From Diplolepis rosae (Eukaryota > Arthropoda > Insecta > Hymenoptera > Diplolepididae): 64,000 nt of DNA. The DNA is taken from positions 31,945,501 through 32,009,500 of the forward strand of contig JAPYXD010000710.1 of the NCBI GenBank assembly GCA_030998225.1, in the 5' to 3' direction. Below, in pieces: positions 24,165-36,205 of the stretch. The first letter of the stretch is position 1. Each line of letters begins with the position of its first letter. The translations under genes were made by a program, and so were the position numbers. The notes under the pieces are model-generated. The model was not told the DNA's origin. It searched no databases and saw only the letters and a program-made list of their open reading frames with translations.

Positions 24165-24290
24165 TATATGATGGGCGCGGCCGCCCTATATGGATTTTTT
24201 TCCCATTATAAATGCAGGGCACTTTGCTTATAAAATCTTAATCACGCCGCTTTGAACGGCCTATGAAAATTTGATCGAACCAAGAAAGCG
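24165..24290. promoter_or_regulatory. Short GC-rich island
   Basis: It begins GATGGGCGCGGCCGCCC followed by TATATGGATTTTTTTCCCA. The CTATGGATTTTTTTCC part of this reappears in the 28.9-kb island at about 29114. No coding frame. Candidate regulatory DNA. Confidence 0.3.
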
Positions 24291-27200
24291 AGTTATCTCC
24301 CAAATCATCATCTTTCAAATATCCGATCAAAAACGAAAATTATCCCTGCACTCTACACCATTATGAATCTAGTAATTTATTCATGCTCAAATATTTATCG
24401 ATTTTACGTCATTAGGAAATTTATTATAAAGAATGTTTGGGGTTTCTTTTTGAGTTTTCTTCGCTTGAAAAACTGCTTGATTGATAGGAAATGAAATTTT
24501 CAATACAAAAAAATGTATATTGATGCTAAAGACCAAGAAGCTTCAAATTAAATTTAGTAAGTTGAGTAATAATTTTTTGTTCATCTATTTTTAATTTGAT
24601 TGCATAAACTAAGATTGAAAAAGGGAGCGGAAAATATTTTTTTGTTTGCTTTATTAAGAATAATCTGATAGTGATTTTTATGATAACAAAATTTCTTTTC
24701 ACCGATATTATTATTTAAGTTCAAAATTGTTTTGTTTTCAAACATATGACTCCCTCTTAAAATTTAATATCCTTATGTGACACAAAAACATGTTTTATGT
24801 TTAGCATTTGTCTACTGTTCTAATCCACTTATATTTCATAAAAAGCTATTATCTTTCATTGCCTTTATTTTTGCGTCACTTTATTTGTTGGTCTTCTATT
24901 TTTCATAAAGAAACGAAAAGATACCATATAATCCTAAAATATTAGGTAAAACATTTTGAAATAAATAAACCTTTAATATACAGAGCTTCTTTGAAAATAT
25001 GACATATTTATCACGGGCATTAAGTATAATTAATATTTGTATTATGTATTTTAATAAAATACATAAGAAACAAATTAGACAAAGAAGTAAAAAATTTGAT
25101 TTACGTATAATATTTACTAAAATGACTGGAAATTCCCTTTGCATTAAGTCTATATCGTAATACTGCAATTATTAGCTTTATTTTGTATGTTACTAATTGA
25201 GACAAATGATTATTTGCTTAAATTATTCAAATTTATAATATCCTTGAATGGCACATAGAATTTACTTAAAATAGTGCAATGTATTCATAATACAGCCACC
25301 CGTCTATTTAAACCAGCTACGTGTATGTCCAGCTTTAGGATATTGATATCGTTGGATCAAGTATTGTCTAAACTCGAAATGCCTAATGAAATAGGCAACA
25401 TCGCAAATTGAAAATGTCGGACGAAATGAAAGTGACATGTACAATTTTTTAATTAATGGAAATCTCTCTCTTAATTAAATTTTTTCTAATTGCTGATCAC
25501 AGTAGTTTATTTCTTCCTATACAATATTTATACAAAAAAATTAATTAACGTTAAAAGAATCAAAAATTAAATTTTTTGGAACTAATATTCTAAAAAACTG
25601 TATTTCTTTAACATTTAAAATAATGACGTTGATTTTTTCAACTCAAATAACTAAAATGACGATAAATTAAACCAATATCATAATTTATAATATCAACAAA
25701 CAAAACAAATCTAAAATTCAAATAATTTTAAGAGGAAGCTTTTGATTTTTTTAAATTTTGAAATTATATCAAAACTCAATGTAACCTACATTAATTTTCA
25801 TATGAAATTTGATATTCCTTCCAAGCACCATAGAATAAAATATACTTCAAAATTAATACTTATAGTTCTGATTGAATAAGTTTGTTAGTCAGCATTTATT
25901 TATCATAGAAGTTCTACAATAACGAATTATTTTTAGTTATACATAACCTATATGTATGTTTCCATTTTTCCGTATTCATCTTCCTTAACCTTATTTCTAC
26001 TATGTCATTACAATTACAAAACCCACACACTTAAATTCCAGATTTTCATATCTTTATTTCAGCTATATTATATATCTCTGATTTGAATACTTCGAAATGT
26101 GCTCGGTCGATAATAATAGTCAGAACAAGTAATACTAAAACATCACCGCTTTAACTATATTCTCAACATCCTTTGTTCGTTTTTGAGGATATTAACGGTG
26201 AAATCAGGGATAAATATCGTTTGTTCAACTATTAATTTTTTTCCGTGTATTCTGACTTAAATTTTTGTTTTATTGCAATTTTATACTACTTGCAGAATAT
26301 GGAAATTCTAAAATAGATCTTTGAATACTCTATATGGAAATTGGAAAGGAAATATCCGTCATTAATCCATACACACAGAAAAAATCTATTGATTATAAAC
26401 AGCTTTCCATTCATATGTGTAAGTAGAATTTTATTTGGTCCTTGAGTAGATAAAATATTTTTTTCAGAACGTGTATTGACTACATACAAATTACATCCAA
26501 ATTTACAAAAATTTTATCAATTTTATCACAATATTAGGTGGAAACCTGTGGAGTTCTCGCTAAATTTTATAGAATGTTCATAGAAATTTCAAAAAATTTG
26601 TTACGAGGAAAAGAAAAAATGGTTAGACAAATTCTGAATTCCAAGTAAATGTCAACGGAACCCAAAAAATTATCTTTGGCTATTCTATGAAAAGTATCGG
26701 GAAAGAATACGATATTCTGGATCTGAAGAAATTTTATTTCAAATTTTTTTCGGCAAATGCAATCCATGTAACAATTTTATGAATTATATTGCAGACACAA
26801 TTTTACGTGTCCTAGAAAAATGCATCAAAGTTCCAAAACAATTTTCCAACGATTTTATAAAAACACGATATACAATGCATTTCAATAAAGTTACAAGAAA
26901 ATTCCAGAAGATATCTTTGAAAAATTGTGATTGCATAAAATCAGAGAAAAAGAGAAATCTTGAATATTGATCAAATAAGAAAAAATTACCAAAATTGAGA
27001 GCAATTACAGCGTGTGGATATTTTTCAATTTTTAGAAAGAATTATTGGATTACGCTTTGGCTCACTTTTTTAAGACATGAAAAGAAAGGACAAGATTGTT
27101 AGCCAGGCATATTTGAACAAAATTAAAAAATTAGAGGCATTTTTGACTTATAAAAAACAATTTTGTTGAGCAAAATAAATATTTAAGGGCAGTTCTGAAT

Positions 27201-27659
27201 AATTTCTAGAAAGCTCTACAAATTACTTTAATGAAATTCTTCCAGCGAACCCATATTAATAAATTTAGAGCATGCAGAAACCTTAAAAAAATCAAAAAAC
27301 CAATAATAAAGGGAATATAAAAATCTGTTCATTAAAGTTACGTATACATTCTTATCACATGACCATTTCAACATGTGTAAATATTTCTAAGAAAACCCCT
27401 AGATAACAAATGTTTGATTTAAATATTTACTAGATCCATTTTACTGTTCAAATCTTAAATTTTTATTCAAAAAATTAGAATATTGCACTTTTATTCAATA
27501 AAAAAAAACACATAATGGCGGAAAATTCTTGAAACTTTAGGAAAATATAAATTACTGTGATTAGATTATTTCTATTTTGTTATTAGATTATTATTCATTA
27601 TTATTATTTATTATTAGATTATTACTATTAAGAATAGGTTATTCTTAGAAATACATGCA
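24291..27659. other. AT-rich intergenic desert, no gene seen
   Basis: Very AT-rich. Frames on both strands are short. An element end with ATTTTTTTCCGTG followed by TA (about 26228-26239) and a CACACAGAAAAAATC near 26374 look like isolated termini of the CACGGARAAAA group, but I cannot pair them confidently. Confidence 0.45.
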
Positions 27660-27704
27660 AAATATCGAGCGCGAAACGCGTGTATCATAATGAAAATGTG
27701 TTGC

Positions 27705-28415
27705 TTAAGGTAGTTTTCATCCACGAAAATTAAACCTCAGGCAAAAATAGATAAGTTTGCTTTCAAGAATAGCAATATTATTATTGAAGGGCTATTTTGA
27801 GAGAGAAAAGATTATTTTACATGAAAAAATTTGAAGCACAGAAAAATAATTTTATTAATAAATTTTATTTTTGACCCAACTTGTTTTCTTATCGCTTCTT
27901 ACCAAATTTTGAAAAATTATGCGATTCTAATAAATCATGAATCATTTTTTCAGAGAAAAGATTTCCCACAACTTGACCGTTTCTGATTTTTTGAAATAAA
28001 TTCTTTAATGGCTGAAACCATTAAAAAAACATTTTCCAAAACGAAATTTTTAAAAACAAATTGCTGAATTTGATAATAATTTATTCATTTTCGGAAATTG
28101 GAAATGGTGAAGTTGTAGGGAATATTTTTATTGAAAAAGTGATTTGTAATTTATTAAAATCGCATAATTTCTTTAAATTAATTAGGTGAGTTTGAAATTT
28201 TCAGTCGACCGGCAATCGAAAGACCTGGGCTCAAATCCCAGCGCAGTCGAAAGCGTCTTTTTTTCCACAGAAAGATTTTCAAATTCTTAAAATTTTCTTA
28301 AATTTGGTAAGAAGCGATATGAGAAAAACTTAGGGCAAAAATAAGATTTATTAATAAAATTATTTTTCTGTATTTCAAATTTTTTCATGTAAAATAATCT
28401 TTTTTTCCAAAATAG
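27705..28415. mobile_element. FB-A foldback copy 5, right terminus lost, SINE inside
   Basis: TTAA at 27705-27708, then the normal left terminus GGTAGTTTTCATCCACG. Both hairpin arms are present, but the right arm is broken by a SINE at 28180-28293 and the outermost ~90 bp are missing. The copy stops at AAAATAG (28415) next to another TTAA. Confidence 0.88.
28180..28293 (+). repeat. tRNA-like SINE with target-site duplication
   Basis: A head-truncated SINE: CAGTCGACCGGCAATCGAAAG, box-B-like GGCTCAAATCCC, GTCGAAAGCGTC, CACAGAAAGATTTTC. It sits between TTTCTTTAAATT (28168-28179) and TTTCTTAAATT (28294-28304), an 11-12 bp duplication of a FB-A sequence. This proves insertion after FB-A was in place. 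Confidence 0.85.
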
Positions 28416-28599
28416 TTAATGAGTTACAAAAATAATCGCGAGCGCTAGACGCGCTAAAACTTTTTTTACTGAGAGAAAAATGTAAGCATAATTCTGAAAT
28501 TTTCTGTGAATAATAAAGAATATATTGAAGCATCAATGTCTGATGCATTTTAGTTTTTATTTTCAGAAAAAAATTTCAAAAATAAAACATGAGAAATAA

Positions 28600-28770
28600 A
28601 TTTGATTCTCCGCAAAGAACGACGAATATTCCGCGAGCCCATAAGAGCGCTCGAAGTAGCGAGCTACGCGCGCAGCGCGAGATTCCATTATATCAGAGCG
28701 CGAAGCGCGACGAGGATTACTCGCTCAAACTAGCGAGCGAAGCGAGGCATAAGAATGTGTAGATTTTTTT
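28600..28770. repeat. GC palindromic word cluster
   Basis: AGAGCGCTCG, AGCGAGCTACGCGCGCAGCG, GAGCGCGAAGCGCGACGAG and TAGCGAGCGAAGCGAGG form a run of short symmetric words. Their inverse form is found at 12791-13140. Confidence 0.8.
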
Positions 28771-28939
28771 TTATGACTCCAAAAATTTGAAGTATTTTTA
28801 TTACTATTTTATTATATATATATTATTTATTATTATTTTTTTCTCGAAGATTGAAATTGATATAATTTTTTGAAGAGGTACAAATTATAATCATGGGACT
28901 TATTTTTTGTCGAGGTCTTAAACCAAGGGTTAAGTGTCT

Positions 28940-29470
28940 TTTCTTTGAAACGCCATGTTTTCTGAGGCGCGTGGAATGTCGTCAGGTTTTGTTTTGCCTT
29001 TAGCGCGAACCACTGCTACCACCACCACTGTTATATCGTCTCTCCATCCCCCGTCATCCCTTCATCCCGTGGTCGTAGGAGCAGCCCCTCTTTTTCAAGC
29101 GGAGAGAGACCCCTATGGATTTTTTTCCGTCCCGCGGGCACCCCTTGGCACGAAGAGCCGCGATGCTGGTTTTCACCCCCGGCGGCCAGTCTAAAAAATT
29201 CAACCACCAATTTGTAGGCCGCGGCTGTTTAATTGCAATATCCAGCTCCGCTTCTCATTCTGGTCTTTACTCGTTTTTTCCCTCTTTTCCGTTTCCTTTT
29301 TTTCCCTTGCCTTGGTGGCACCACGATGGTTACAACCCGGTGGAAGGTCCCGCTTCTGCAGGTCGTTAATCTTCCGAGCTCCTTACCACGGGGTTACTTG
29401 GGAATAACAATGAATCTAATTCCAGAGATGGTCCCTGGCACGTTCATTTTTCGTGTTAATTTTCGCTGAG
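28940..29470. promoter_or_regulatory. GC-rich unique island (28.9 kb)
   Basis: Pyrimidine-rich GC island with ACCACCACCACTG, TCCATCCCCCGTCATCCC and CCCGCGGGC. It shares a 24-bp element (29220-29243) with the 31.4-kb island, CTATGGATTTTTTTCC with the 24.2-kb block, and ACCACGATGGTTAC (29320-29333) with the 40.2-kb island. Open frames on the plus strand (28955-29469) overlap in three phases and look like base-composition artefacts. Candidate cis-regulatory cluster. Confidence 0.4.
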
Positions 29471-30554
29471 ACATTACTTCGTCACGCGACACGAGAATAT
29501 GATTTTATTGTTCGTTGGCACGAGAGAAAATGTAAAACTGCGTTCATTAAGAGACTCGAAATATCGTTTGTTTGTATTAGGTTTTAGACTGTGAGGGTGA
29601 GAAAAATTAATGTAGTGAGATCGCTTGTAATGTTTATTGCAATTATGAGTAGAGATGTTTGAGTTTATTTTGAAAAATTTCTCTTTCGCTTGGGGGAATC
29701 GCTGTACGATAATTTGTAGAAGAAACGTACCTAATACGGGATACCAGGATTTTCTTTGACTGATTGCTAGAAATCCATTAATCAAAATGAAAATCTGGTG
29801 ATAATCAATTTAAACGAGTATTTTATATGCTCTAAGGTGGTAAAATTATAATGTTAATTCAGTAATAATTTTATATCAATAATTCAAATTATTTAAAAAA
29901 CGTTATCTTTTAAATATATTAAATATATACTTGCATTTAACCTTAATTAAAAATTAAAGATATATGTTGGTCTTGATAGTTCGCATTGTGACAATGTTGC
30001 CTTCAATTTGCTATACAACATATAAATAATTATTGATGTATTTTGATATTTAGCTTTATATCAAGAAAAGACTATGTGAAAAAATGTATAAAAAATCAAG
30101 TTATTCATCTCACTGTATACAGGAGAAATACCATTCTCAAACTTTAGTGTTTAAACAACAACGGCAGAATCTATCCACATGCATAATATGTCACGTTTTT
30201 TCCAAAGTTTTCCCCATTTAATTTATACCGAAACACTGTTTATATTTTTTCAAATTATACTTTATACCAATAAAATTTCAATCTACAATTTCATGCACAA
30301 ATTTCAATATAAAATTTTATTAATTAGTTGAGTTTGAAATTTTTGTACTTTAAGAAAAAATTGTTAATTTTCTTTCAAATTTTTTCAAAAATGTTGTTCT
30401 GGTATTCATAGATTTGCGTTATGTGAAAGAAATATTTACTTTGAAGTAATTTCAAAGTTTCTTTACCAACTTGTAAAAAAGAAATGTTAATTACTTTAAA
30501 TTTTTTATGAAAGAAATCCTATGATAGCAACCTTTTTTCTGTATTTTTTAGATT
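29471..30554. other. Intergenic, no gene seen
   Basis: AT-rich. The 103-codon minus frame at 29474-29785 has no family resemblance. No repeat termini recognised. Confidence 0.45.
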
Positions 30555-30655
30555 CAAAATAAATCACTGATGACAGCTCCAATCAGAGCCGAAACGTCTG
30601 ATTATGTAAAACTTTGAGTATTTTATTAACCTTGGATCTTAAAGCCAACTATCAT
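30555..30655 (+). repeat. CTGATGA-GAAAC family, single-arm copy
   Basis: CACTGATGA (CTGATGA at 30567-30573), an imperfect AGCTC/GAGCC stem, GAAACGTCTGATTATG, then CTTAAAGCCAACTATC. Only one orientation is present, unlike the palindromic copy at 3009-3309. Confidence 0.65.
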
Positions 30656-31439
30656 GACCAACATATATATCTTCAATTAAATATATTTTTAGACTTTAGT
30701 TACCTAATATAAATTTATTAATTTTTTTGATTTTGAAAATTAAATTTGAAGTTCTAAAAATCTAAAATTTGATTAATTCAAATGGAATGAAACCAATCAT
30801 TAAATTATTAAGTATTAGTATGCGATATATAAAACGGAAAACTCACAAGGGCCCCATTAGATTCTAGTCAAGACCCCTACAGGGAATTATTTATGTAATA
30901 ATGTCCATCCCCATAACAATTTTTAGTTTAAAGCTTTCTGGAAATAAATTAAGAGAGGTTAATCATCTATCTTAATATTTTACTTTCTCAAAAGAGATTT
31001 TGTAAAACTGTTGGTCAAATTTAGCTTAACAGAAGTGATCTAAAAAAAACAATTGATTTTATTTCTTTTTATAATCTGTAGTATTAATTGTTATAATAAA
31101 TTGACTAATTTTCATCATGGTGATCAGGACTCATTTATATATTACAGGGATTCAATAAAGTTTTCTTAGAATATAGAAATTTCATTTTTATTAATTCTGA
31201 ATTAATTCAAAGATCATTAATAGATCATAGATCATCTCTGCTTAAAAATTCTCTTACAGCCTAAAAAAAAAATTCAATAGCTTATTTTTTGCCATACAAA
31301 ATTTGATCTTTCTCAATATTTTTCCGCGTATTTACCTCTAACAGATGAACTTATCCGGCGTACATAAATTATCGAGAGGATCATTTAAATCCGTGTATGA
31401 GCGACACGAGTGAGAGGACTTGTATTCATTGAATCGTAT
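30656..31439. other. Intergenic, no gene seen
   Basis: AT-rich. Bases 30840-30890 form a small GC-richer patch (GGGCCCCATTAGATTC). Nothing further supported. Confidence 0.45.
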
Positions 31440-31880
31440 GTCGTAAGGGTGTTATGCAAATAGCCTCTATAGTTCCCACCCTTTTGATTCGCGGCTGTCT
31501 AATTGCGATATCCTCTTTTTTTGTGGTGCGGATTATTGCCGCGAGCAATTTTTTGTGCCCGGCTCGCGCTCAAGACCAGTCATGAGTTTTTTTCGCGCTA
31601 TTTTCCGCTCCTGGTAATTATGTGGGCGCGGCAGACCAAACAAGGGGTTGTTCGTCAGGAAAGCAAAAAAAGTCGCTTACCATATTTAAATCCCGCTGAG
31701 AAGAGAAAGGGGTCCATTCCACGAAGGCCCCTTTTCGAAAATCAGAGAGAGGGCGCGTGCGCGAAACAATGCCGGTGTTTGCATACCCGAAAATTGGCGG
31801 GCGCAAAAACCGGTAGCAAAAAATACTCCAGAAACAAAAAAGGCAGCAACGCGATACTAATGACACTAATAGTCAGACCC
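31440..31880. promoter_or_regulatory. GC-rich unique island (31.4 kb)
   Basis: Contains the 24-bp element shared with 29220-29243 (here 31490-31513; 22 of 24 identical, with TAATTGC homeodomain core), then GCGGATTATTGCCGCGAGC and GGGCGCGTGCGCG. A 146-codon plus frame (31503-31943) only opens from a TTG and overlaps a minus frame; I do not regard it as a gene. Confidence 0.4.
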
Positions 31881-32139
31881 GTTTTGGTGGTCTGCCAAAG
31901 CAGGTATATCATCACACCTTTCCATTATTTAAAATCTTATTGAATGTATGATATCTAATACACTATTACAATGTCATTACTATCAGTTATTAATTACTCA
32001 TACTATTTATAGATATTAATTGTCCTTCGAAAATAAATTCTTTCTTACGAAAAAAGACATATCCATTTCGTTGGCTTTCAGATTCAATCAGTAACTTATA
32101 ACTAGACATTTAAACAGTTAATTTGCACAGATTAATTAA

Positions 32140-32661
32140 TTAAGGGGGTTGTCTACCTTCGCGCCAAACTTTCGAGCCTATTTTCAACGATGGTTTGCGA
32201 AAAAACTACACATGATAAAACGTCACAGTCGACTTTGTGGCACGATTTCGCCATTCCGGTTTATTGAAATAAAAAAAGGAAAAAATGTCTCCAATTGTTA
32301 TCACGTTGTCTAGGTCAGGACACAAGCTTTTTGAAAAATATCCAAATTTTCCAAAATGGCAGACGTTTTAACAAAAAAAATTTTTCGAGCTTAAAAGGGC
32401 TGCAAAAATTAAATAAAAAAACGTTTTCAAAAAAGTTTGTATCCTGACCTAGCGATATGTCTGCTGAAAAATTAGAGAACAAGAAATCCTATGGGTGACT
32501 GTAAATCAGTCAAATTTCACTGATTATTTCAGTGAAAATTGACTGATTTGACAGTGAAAAATATTTTTTCACTAATGAATCAGTGAAAAGGCAAATCACT
32601 GATTCAATCAGTAAAAATTTGACTGATTCAGATTTAGAGAGAAGGTAGACGACCCCCTTAA
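32140..32661. mobile_element. TTAA-flanked MITE (GGGGGTTGTCTACC ends)
   Basis: TTAA at 32140-32143 and 32658-32661 enclose TIRs GGGGGTTGTCTACCTTC and the inverse GAAGGTAGACGACCCCC (one mismatch). Near the right end, 32495-32635 is filled with repeated CACTGATT / CAGTGAAA words, either a nested insertion or part of the element. Confidence 0.85.
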
Positions 32662-33309
32662 GGGACCAAATGGAAATTTTACAGGAGAACAGAAAACATT
32701 GTGTAAAATTGAATATGATAAAGAAAAAACAAAAATGTGTAGCCCAAACTTGACAATTCCAAGTTGACATTTTTGTTTCTCGGTGTCAGAGTCAACTTGC
32801 GACAGTTATAGAAAGTGAATTTTGTTAAAAAAAAGTACTTCTGTTTAAAGAAAATTAAGTTTTAATTTCGATGTTAAAATTTTATGAGTTCTGAAGTGCT
32901 TTTAAATTGTTATCAAAAATCTAATTAAAAAAAGAACTGTTAACCCGCTCGCGCCCCCGAGAAGTTTAATTATTGAACACAAAAAAACAGTTTGATCATA
33001 ATAGTTTATTGTATAACAAGTAAGGAATATGCCATTTACCGTAGATGTAGAGCGTGCAGAAAGAGGTTTGTCAAAAAATAGCACAAATTTTTCAAGTTTA
33101 TTATAGGAGTGCGTGGGAAATTGTAGGAAATGTAATGTCTCGCTTTAAGTGCGCATACCTAACAGCTATAAAAATTACTTTCTAACACTGATCTAGAACT
33201 TCTCATCTTCGGTACGCTTTACACGCGTAAAAAGTGGCACATTTCATGTATGTGTTATACAATAGTATATTTCGTATGAAGTGCGGAAAGGCGGTTAAAT
33301 ACGTTCCGC
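32662..33309. other. Intergenic, no gene seen
   Basis: AT-rich with a small GC patch at 32944-32962 (CCGCTCGCGCCCCCGAG). No coding or repeat evidence. Confidence 0.4.
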
Positions 33310-33555
33310 ACACGATACAAATGATATTTTTGTTCGCTGTATACAGAAAGTTAGCCGAGTCGGTGTCGTTTTGCGTGCAGAAAGTCGATTTTTCCATACT
33401 AGTGCGGTAAAATGTTAAGTTTGTTTTAATTTTCCACTCACTTAAAATTGTATCGTGCTAGTGCAGAAAAATCAACTGTCCGCACGCAAAGCGATACCGA
33501 CAAGGCTGACTTTCGGTATACAGTGAACAAAAAATGTATTACGTTCTGAGAAAGT
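33310..33555. repeat. Foldback repeat with GC-richer arms
   Basis: Inverted arms of about 95 bp: GCTGTATACAGAAAGTTAGC and TTTTGCGTGC on the left pair with GCACGCAAAG and GCTGACTTTCGGTATACAGT on the right, centred near 33432. Outer words TTTTTGTTCGCTG / CAGTGAACAAAAA extend the pairing. No other copy in the window. Confidence 0.75.
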
Positions 33556-34429
33556 GAAGTTTGAATGAGACAGTTTTTCAGTGTGACCAAAGCTTTTTCA
33601 CTTTTCTAGTAGTGAAACATGTGCATTTAATTTTTTAAAGATTTTCTAGCGGAAAAAAATTCGGGAAACTATCCTTTAACTAGTTGTTCATTGACACCCT
33701 TCATTTATAAATATTGTTGTACGAGATACAGTCAGGTATTTTTTTTTAAGTAAGGCATATATTATATTATATCTATACACGCGTGTTAATCGTGGCGGTT
33801 ATGGGGAGAATTCAATTTTCCACATGCGATAAATAATACCTATAATTTATGAAAGGAGTGTGAAAAGTACTGACGTAGGGGTGAATGAAAGGGTAAAGGG
33901 AAAGTAAGAGAGATGAAGGAAAAAAGGTGAAAGAGTTTTACCCCGGGGCTTACGTTTCAGGGATGCATTTGACCTTCATCAGGCCCTGTGCGCAAGGTTA
34001 AGCCCAAATTCTTCTTTCTCTTTTCTGATTCAGAAGTTGAGTGCGAGAAAGGTTTAGGAACCTCGCGAACCATATGCTCTTTTTGCTCCCCTCGTTTCTT
34101 TTACAAAATGTTTCCTGGAAATCGTCCTCTGTATAAAGAAAGAATATATTTGAAAGGATTTCAAATTGATCTAAGTTTTTAATAGGATAAAAATATATTT
34201 GTAGTAATCTAAGACAAAAATGTATGGCTGTAGTTAAAATTTGTTTATTATTACCTTAAAAATAGTTTTATTTAGCCCTATCACTTATCATTATGAAGTT
34301 GAAAAAATTATATCATTATTTGAAATTTGTCAGTTAAAAGTTTGGCAACGTGATAAATTAATAACTAATCTAAATTTCGTGACATAAGGTTATATGACTA
34401 ATCTCATATTCTCTAGTAAAAAACGGTAA
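33556..34429. other. Intergenic, no gene seen
   Basis: Bases 33840-34100 are purine-rich then GC-richer (TTTTACCCCGGGGCTTACG, CTTCATCAGGCCCTG) but no frame is recognisable. The remainder is AT-rich. Confidence 0.4.
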
Positions 34430-34760
34430 TTCCTTGACCCAGGGAAAAGAGCCCTCCCACGCCCCTTCGGAACCGGAACTAATCGTTTTTTTTTAATTCC
34501 GTGCCCCGCGGTGCCTGATGGGATAGAGCTATTATGATTATGATTCTCCATTGGCTCCCGGAACGTGCCGGGTTTGGAGCACACGTGGATGTTGATATAC
34601 GAACCGAACGAATTGAACGAGACGAACCGTTCGATAGGCATCGAGGACTAACAGATGTTTCCCATTTTTTGCCTCTCAACAGAACGCCGTTATTTCGCAA
34701 AAAAATCCTCAAAACCGATCGGCTTCGTGCACCCCGTTTCAAGAGTGACTCCCTTTACGA
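34430..34760. promoter_or_regulatory. GC-rich unique island (34.4 kb)
   Basis: GC-rich, non-repetitive sequence with CCCCGCGGTGCC, TGATTATGATTCTCCATTGG (CCAAT-type element on the minus strand) and CCGAACGAATTGAACGAGACG. Frames on both strands overlap and translate to arginine/serine-rich strings typical of GC-rich noncoding DNA. Confidence 0.35.
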
Positions 34761-35629
34761 ATCGATTCCTGTTCAAAATGTACTTTTCAAATGCGCTTAT
34801 TCAAGATCAAATTCCACATATTGCCTTCAAATATAATTCATTGCATTTGAAATTGAAACTCTCTAAATCTGAATTAGAAAGAAAAGTAAACTATTAGTTC
34901 ACTTTAGTTCTTATTTATACTAATTACAAGTTATTTTTACTTATTAATTTTCAAAAAGTTTATAACCACTAATGGAATTATTACAAAATAACGGGTAATT
35001 AATAGTAATATTCACTAAAGTGAATTCGTGGCTCACTTTTGACTTCTTCAGATTTGAAGAGAACAGTATCTCACCGTAACTTTTTATTGTTTGTTTTTTT
35101 AATTTATTAGAAAAATCATGAAAATAAAAAAAATCTAAAAATACTGTGTTTATTATATATAATTACTTGCTTTTTTTTGCAAGAAGACTCTAATCTGTGA
35201 AAGTAAAGTATATATTTTGAAGCTTGTCAAATATGTATTAATATTAAGGAAAAGTTTACATAACTGAGTATTATACTAATGAAATTTAAGGAAGGGGTCT
35301 TCAACTTAAATATAAACTTCCCTAATATTCGTGCTACGAGGTTTGAATTTTTTGTGGTATTTTTACTCTAACATAGGTTAAACATACAAGGAGTAAAATA
35401 ATTAAAAAATTGTGCTTTATGGTGATTATCAATCTGTAATGTACATTTTTAGAAACAATTTTTTTTTGAATACTTGATAGTTTAATTTTGAAGGATTTTG
35501 AATGAAAAAAATACAATTTTTCTAGCTTTTTATCATTTTTAATTTTTATTACTGATGTCTACTGCCACAGCCTAAACATATCAACTGACTCACATGAAAT
35601 TTTAATAGAAATAGACATATTTTAGATAA
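34761..35629. other. Intergenic, no gene seen
   Basis: AT-rich; no repeat termini or coding evidence. Confidence 0.45.
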
Positions 35630-36205
35630 TTTTCGATAGTTGTTGGTGTTGACTAATCGGCTTTAGGGTCCATAAATGATTTAACAGTTAGTTAACATTC
35701 TCACACGTTTCGACTCTGATTAGAGCCCTCTTCAGTGACATTTTATTTCTATAAATACATAAACAAGGAGGGTAATTGTAATATTCTAAACGGTAAAATT
35801 TTTATACTAGCTCGAGGTGGCTAACTTATACATTAACAATTATTGGAAAATATTAAAACAATTATTAGGAATAATAATGATAAAAGATAATTATTAAAAG
35901 ATGATTGTTATGAGTTGTTTTGAAAAAATTTCGATTACAGTGAGTTTTAAAATAGTGTTTTTCCTAAGTGATTAAAAATTGCACATAATGTAAATAAATT
36001 GTAAACCGTACATGTAAAGAAACTTTTTGAAAAATTTAATTTTTTTTATTTTGAAGAAACTTAAAAAGGGTTACGTATTATAAGTTACGTATTTGTATAA
36101 GCTTACTGACCTTTAGGTGGCGTGAAAGTGCATAAAACACTCTATTTTAAAACTCACTGTAATAATGTAATAATATAATAAAATCTCACTAAAGAGGACT
36201 TCAAT

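Larger units (their letters stand above)
27660..28900. mobile_element. Old CGCGCTTCGCGCTC-type element interrupted by FB-A
   Basis: Bases 27665-27708 (CGAGCGCGAAACGCGTGTAT ... AATGTGTTGCTTAAGG) are the inverse of 13085-13135 in the 1.76-kb element. After FB-A copy 5 the GC words resume at 28430-28460 and 28600-28770, followed by AAGAATGTGTAGA, which also occurs at 13369. This is therefore a diverged relative of the 1.76-kb element that hosted a later insertion. Its outer ends are not certain. Confidence 0.55.

Noticed and set aside
31503..31943. 146-codon plus-strand frame as a protein gene
   Set aside because: It opens from TTG, lies in a GC-rich island with a minus frame over the same bases, and its translation has no domain or biased third-position pattern I could see.
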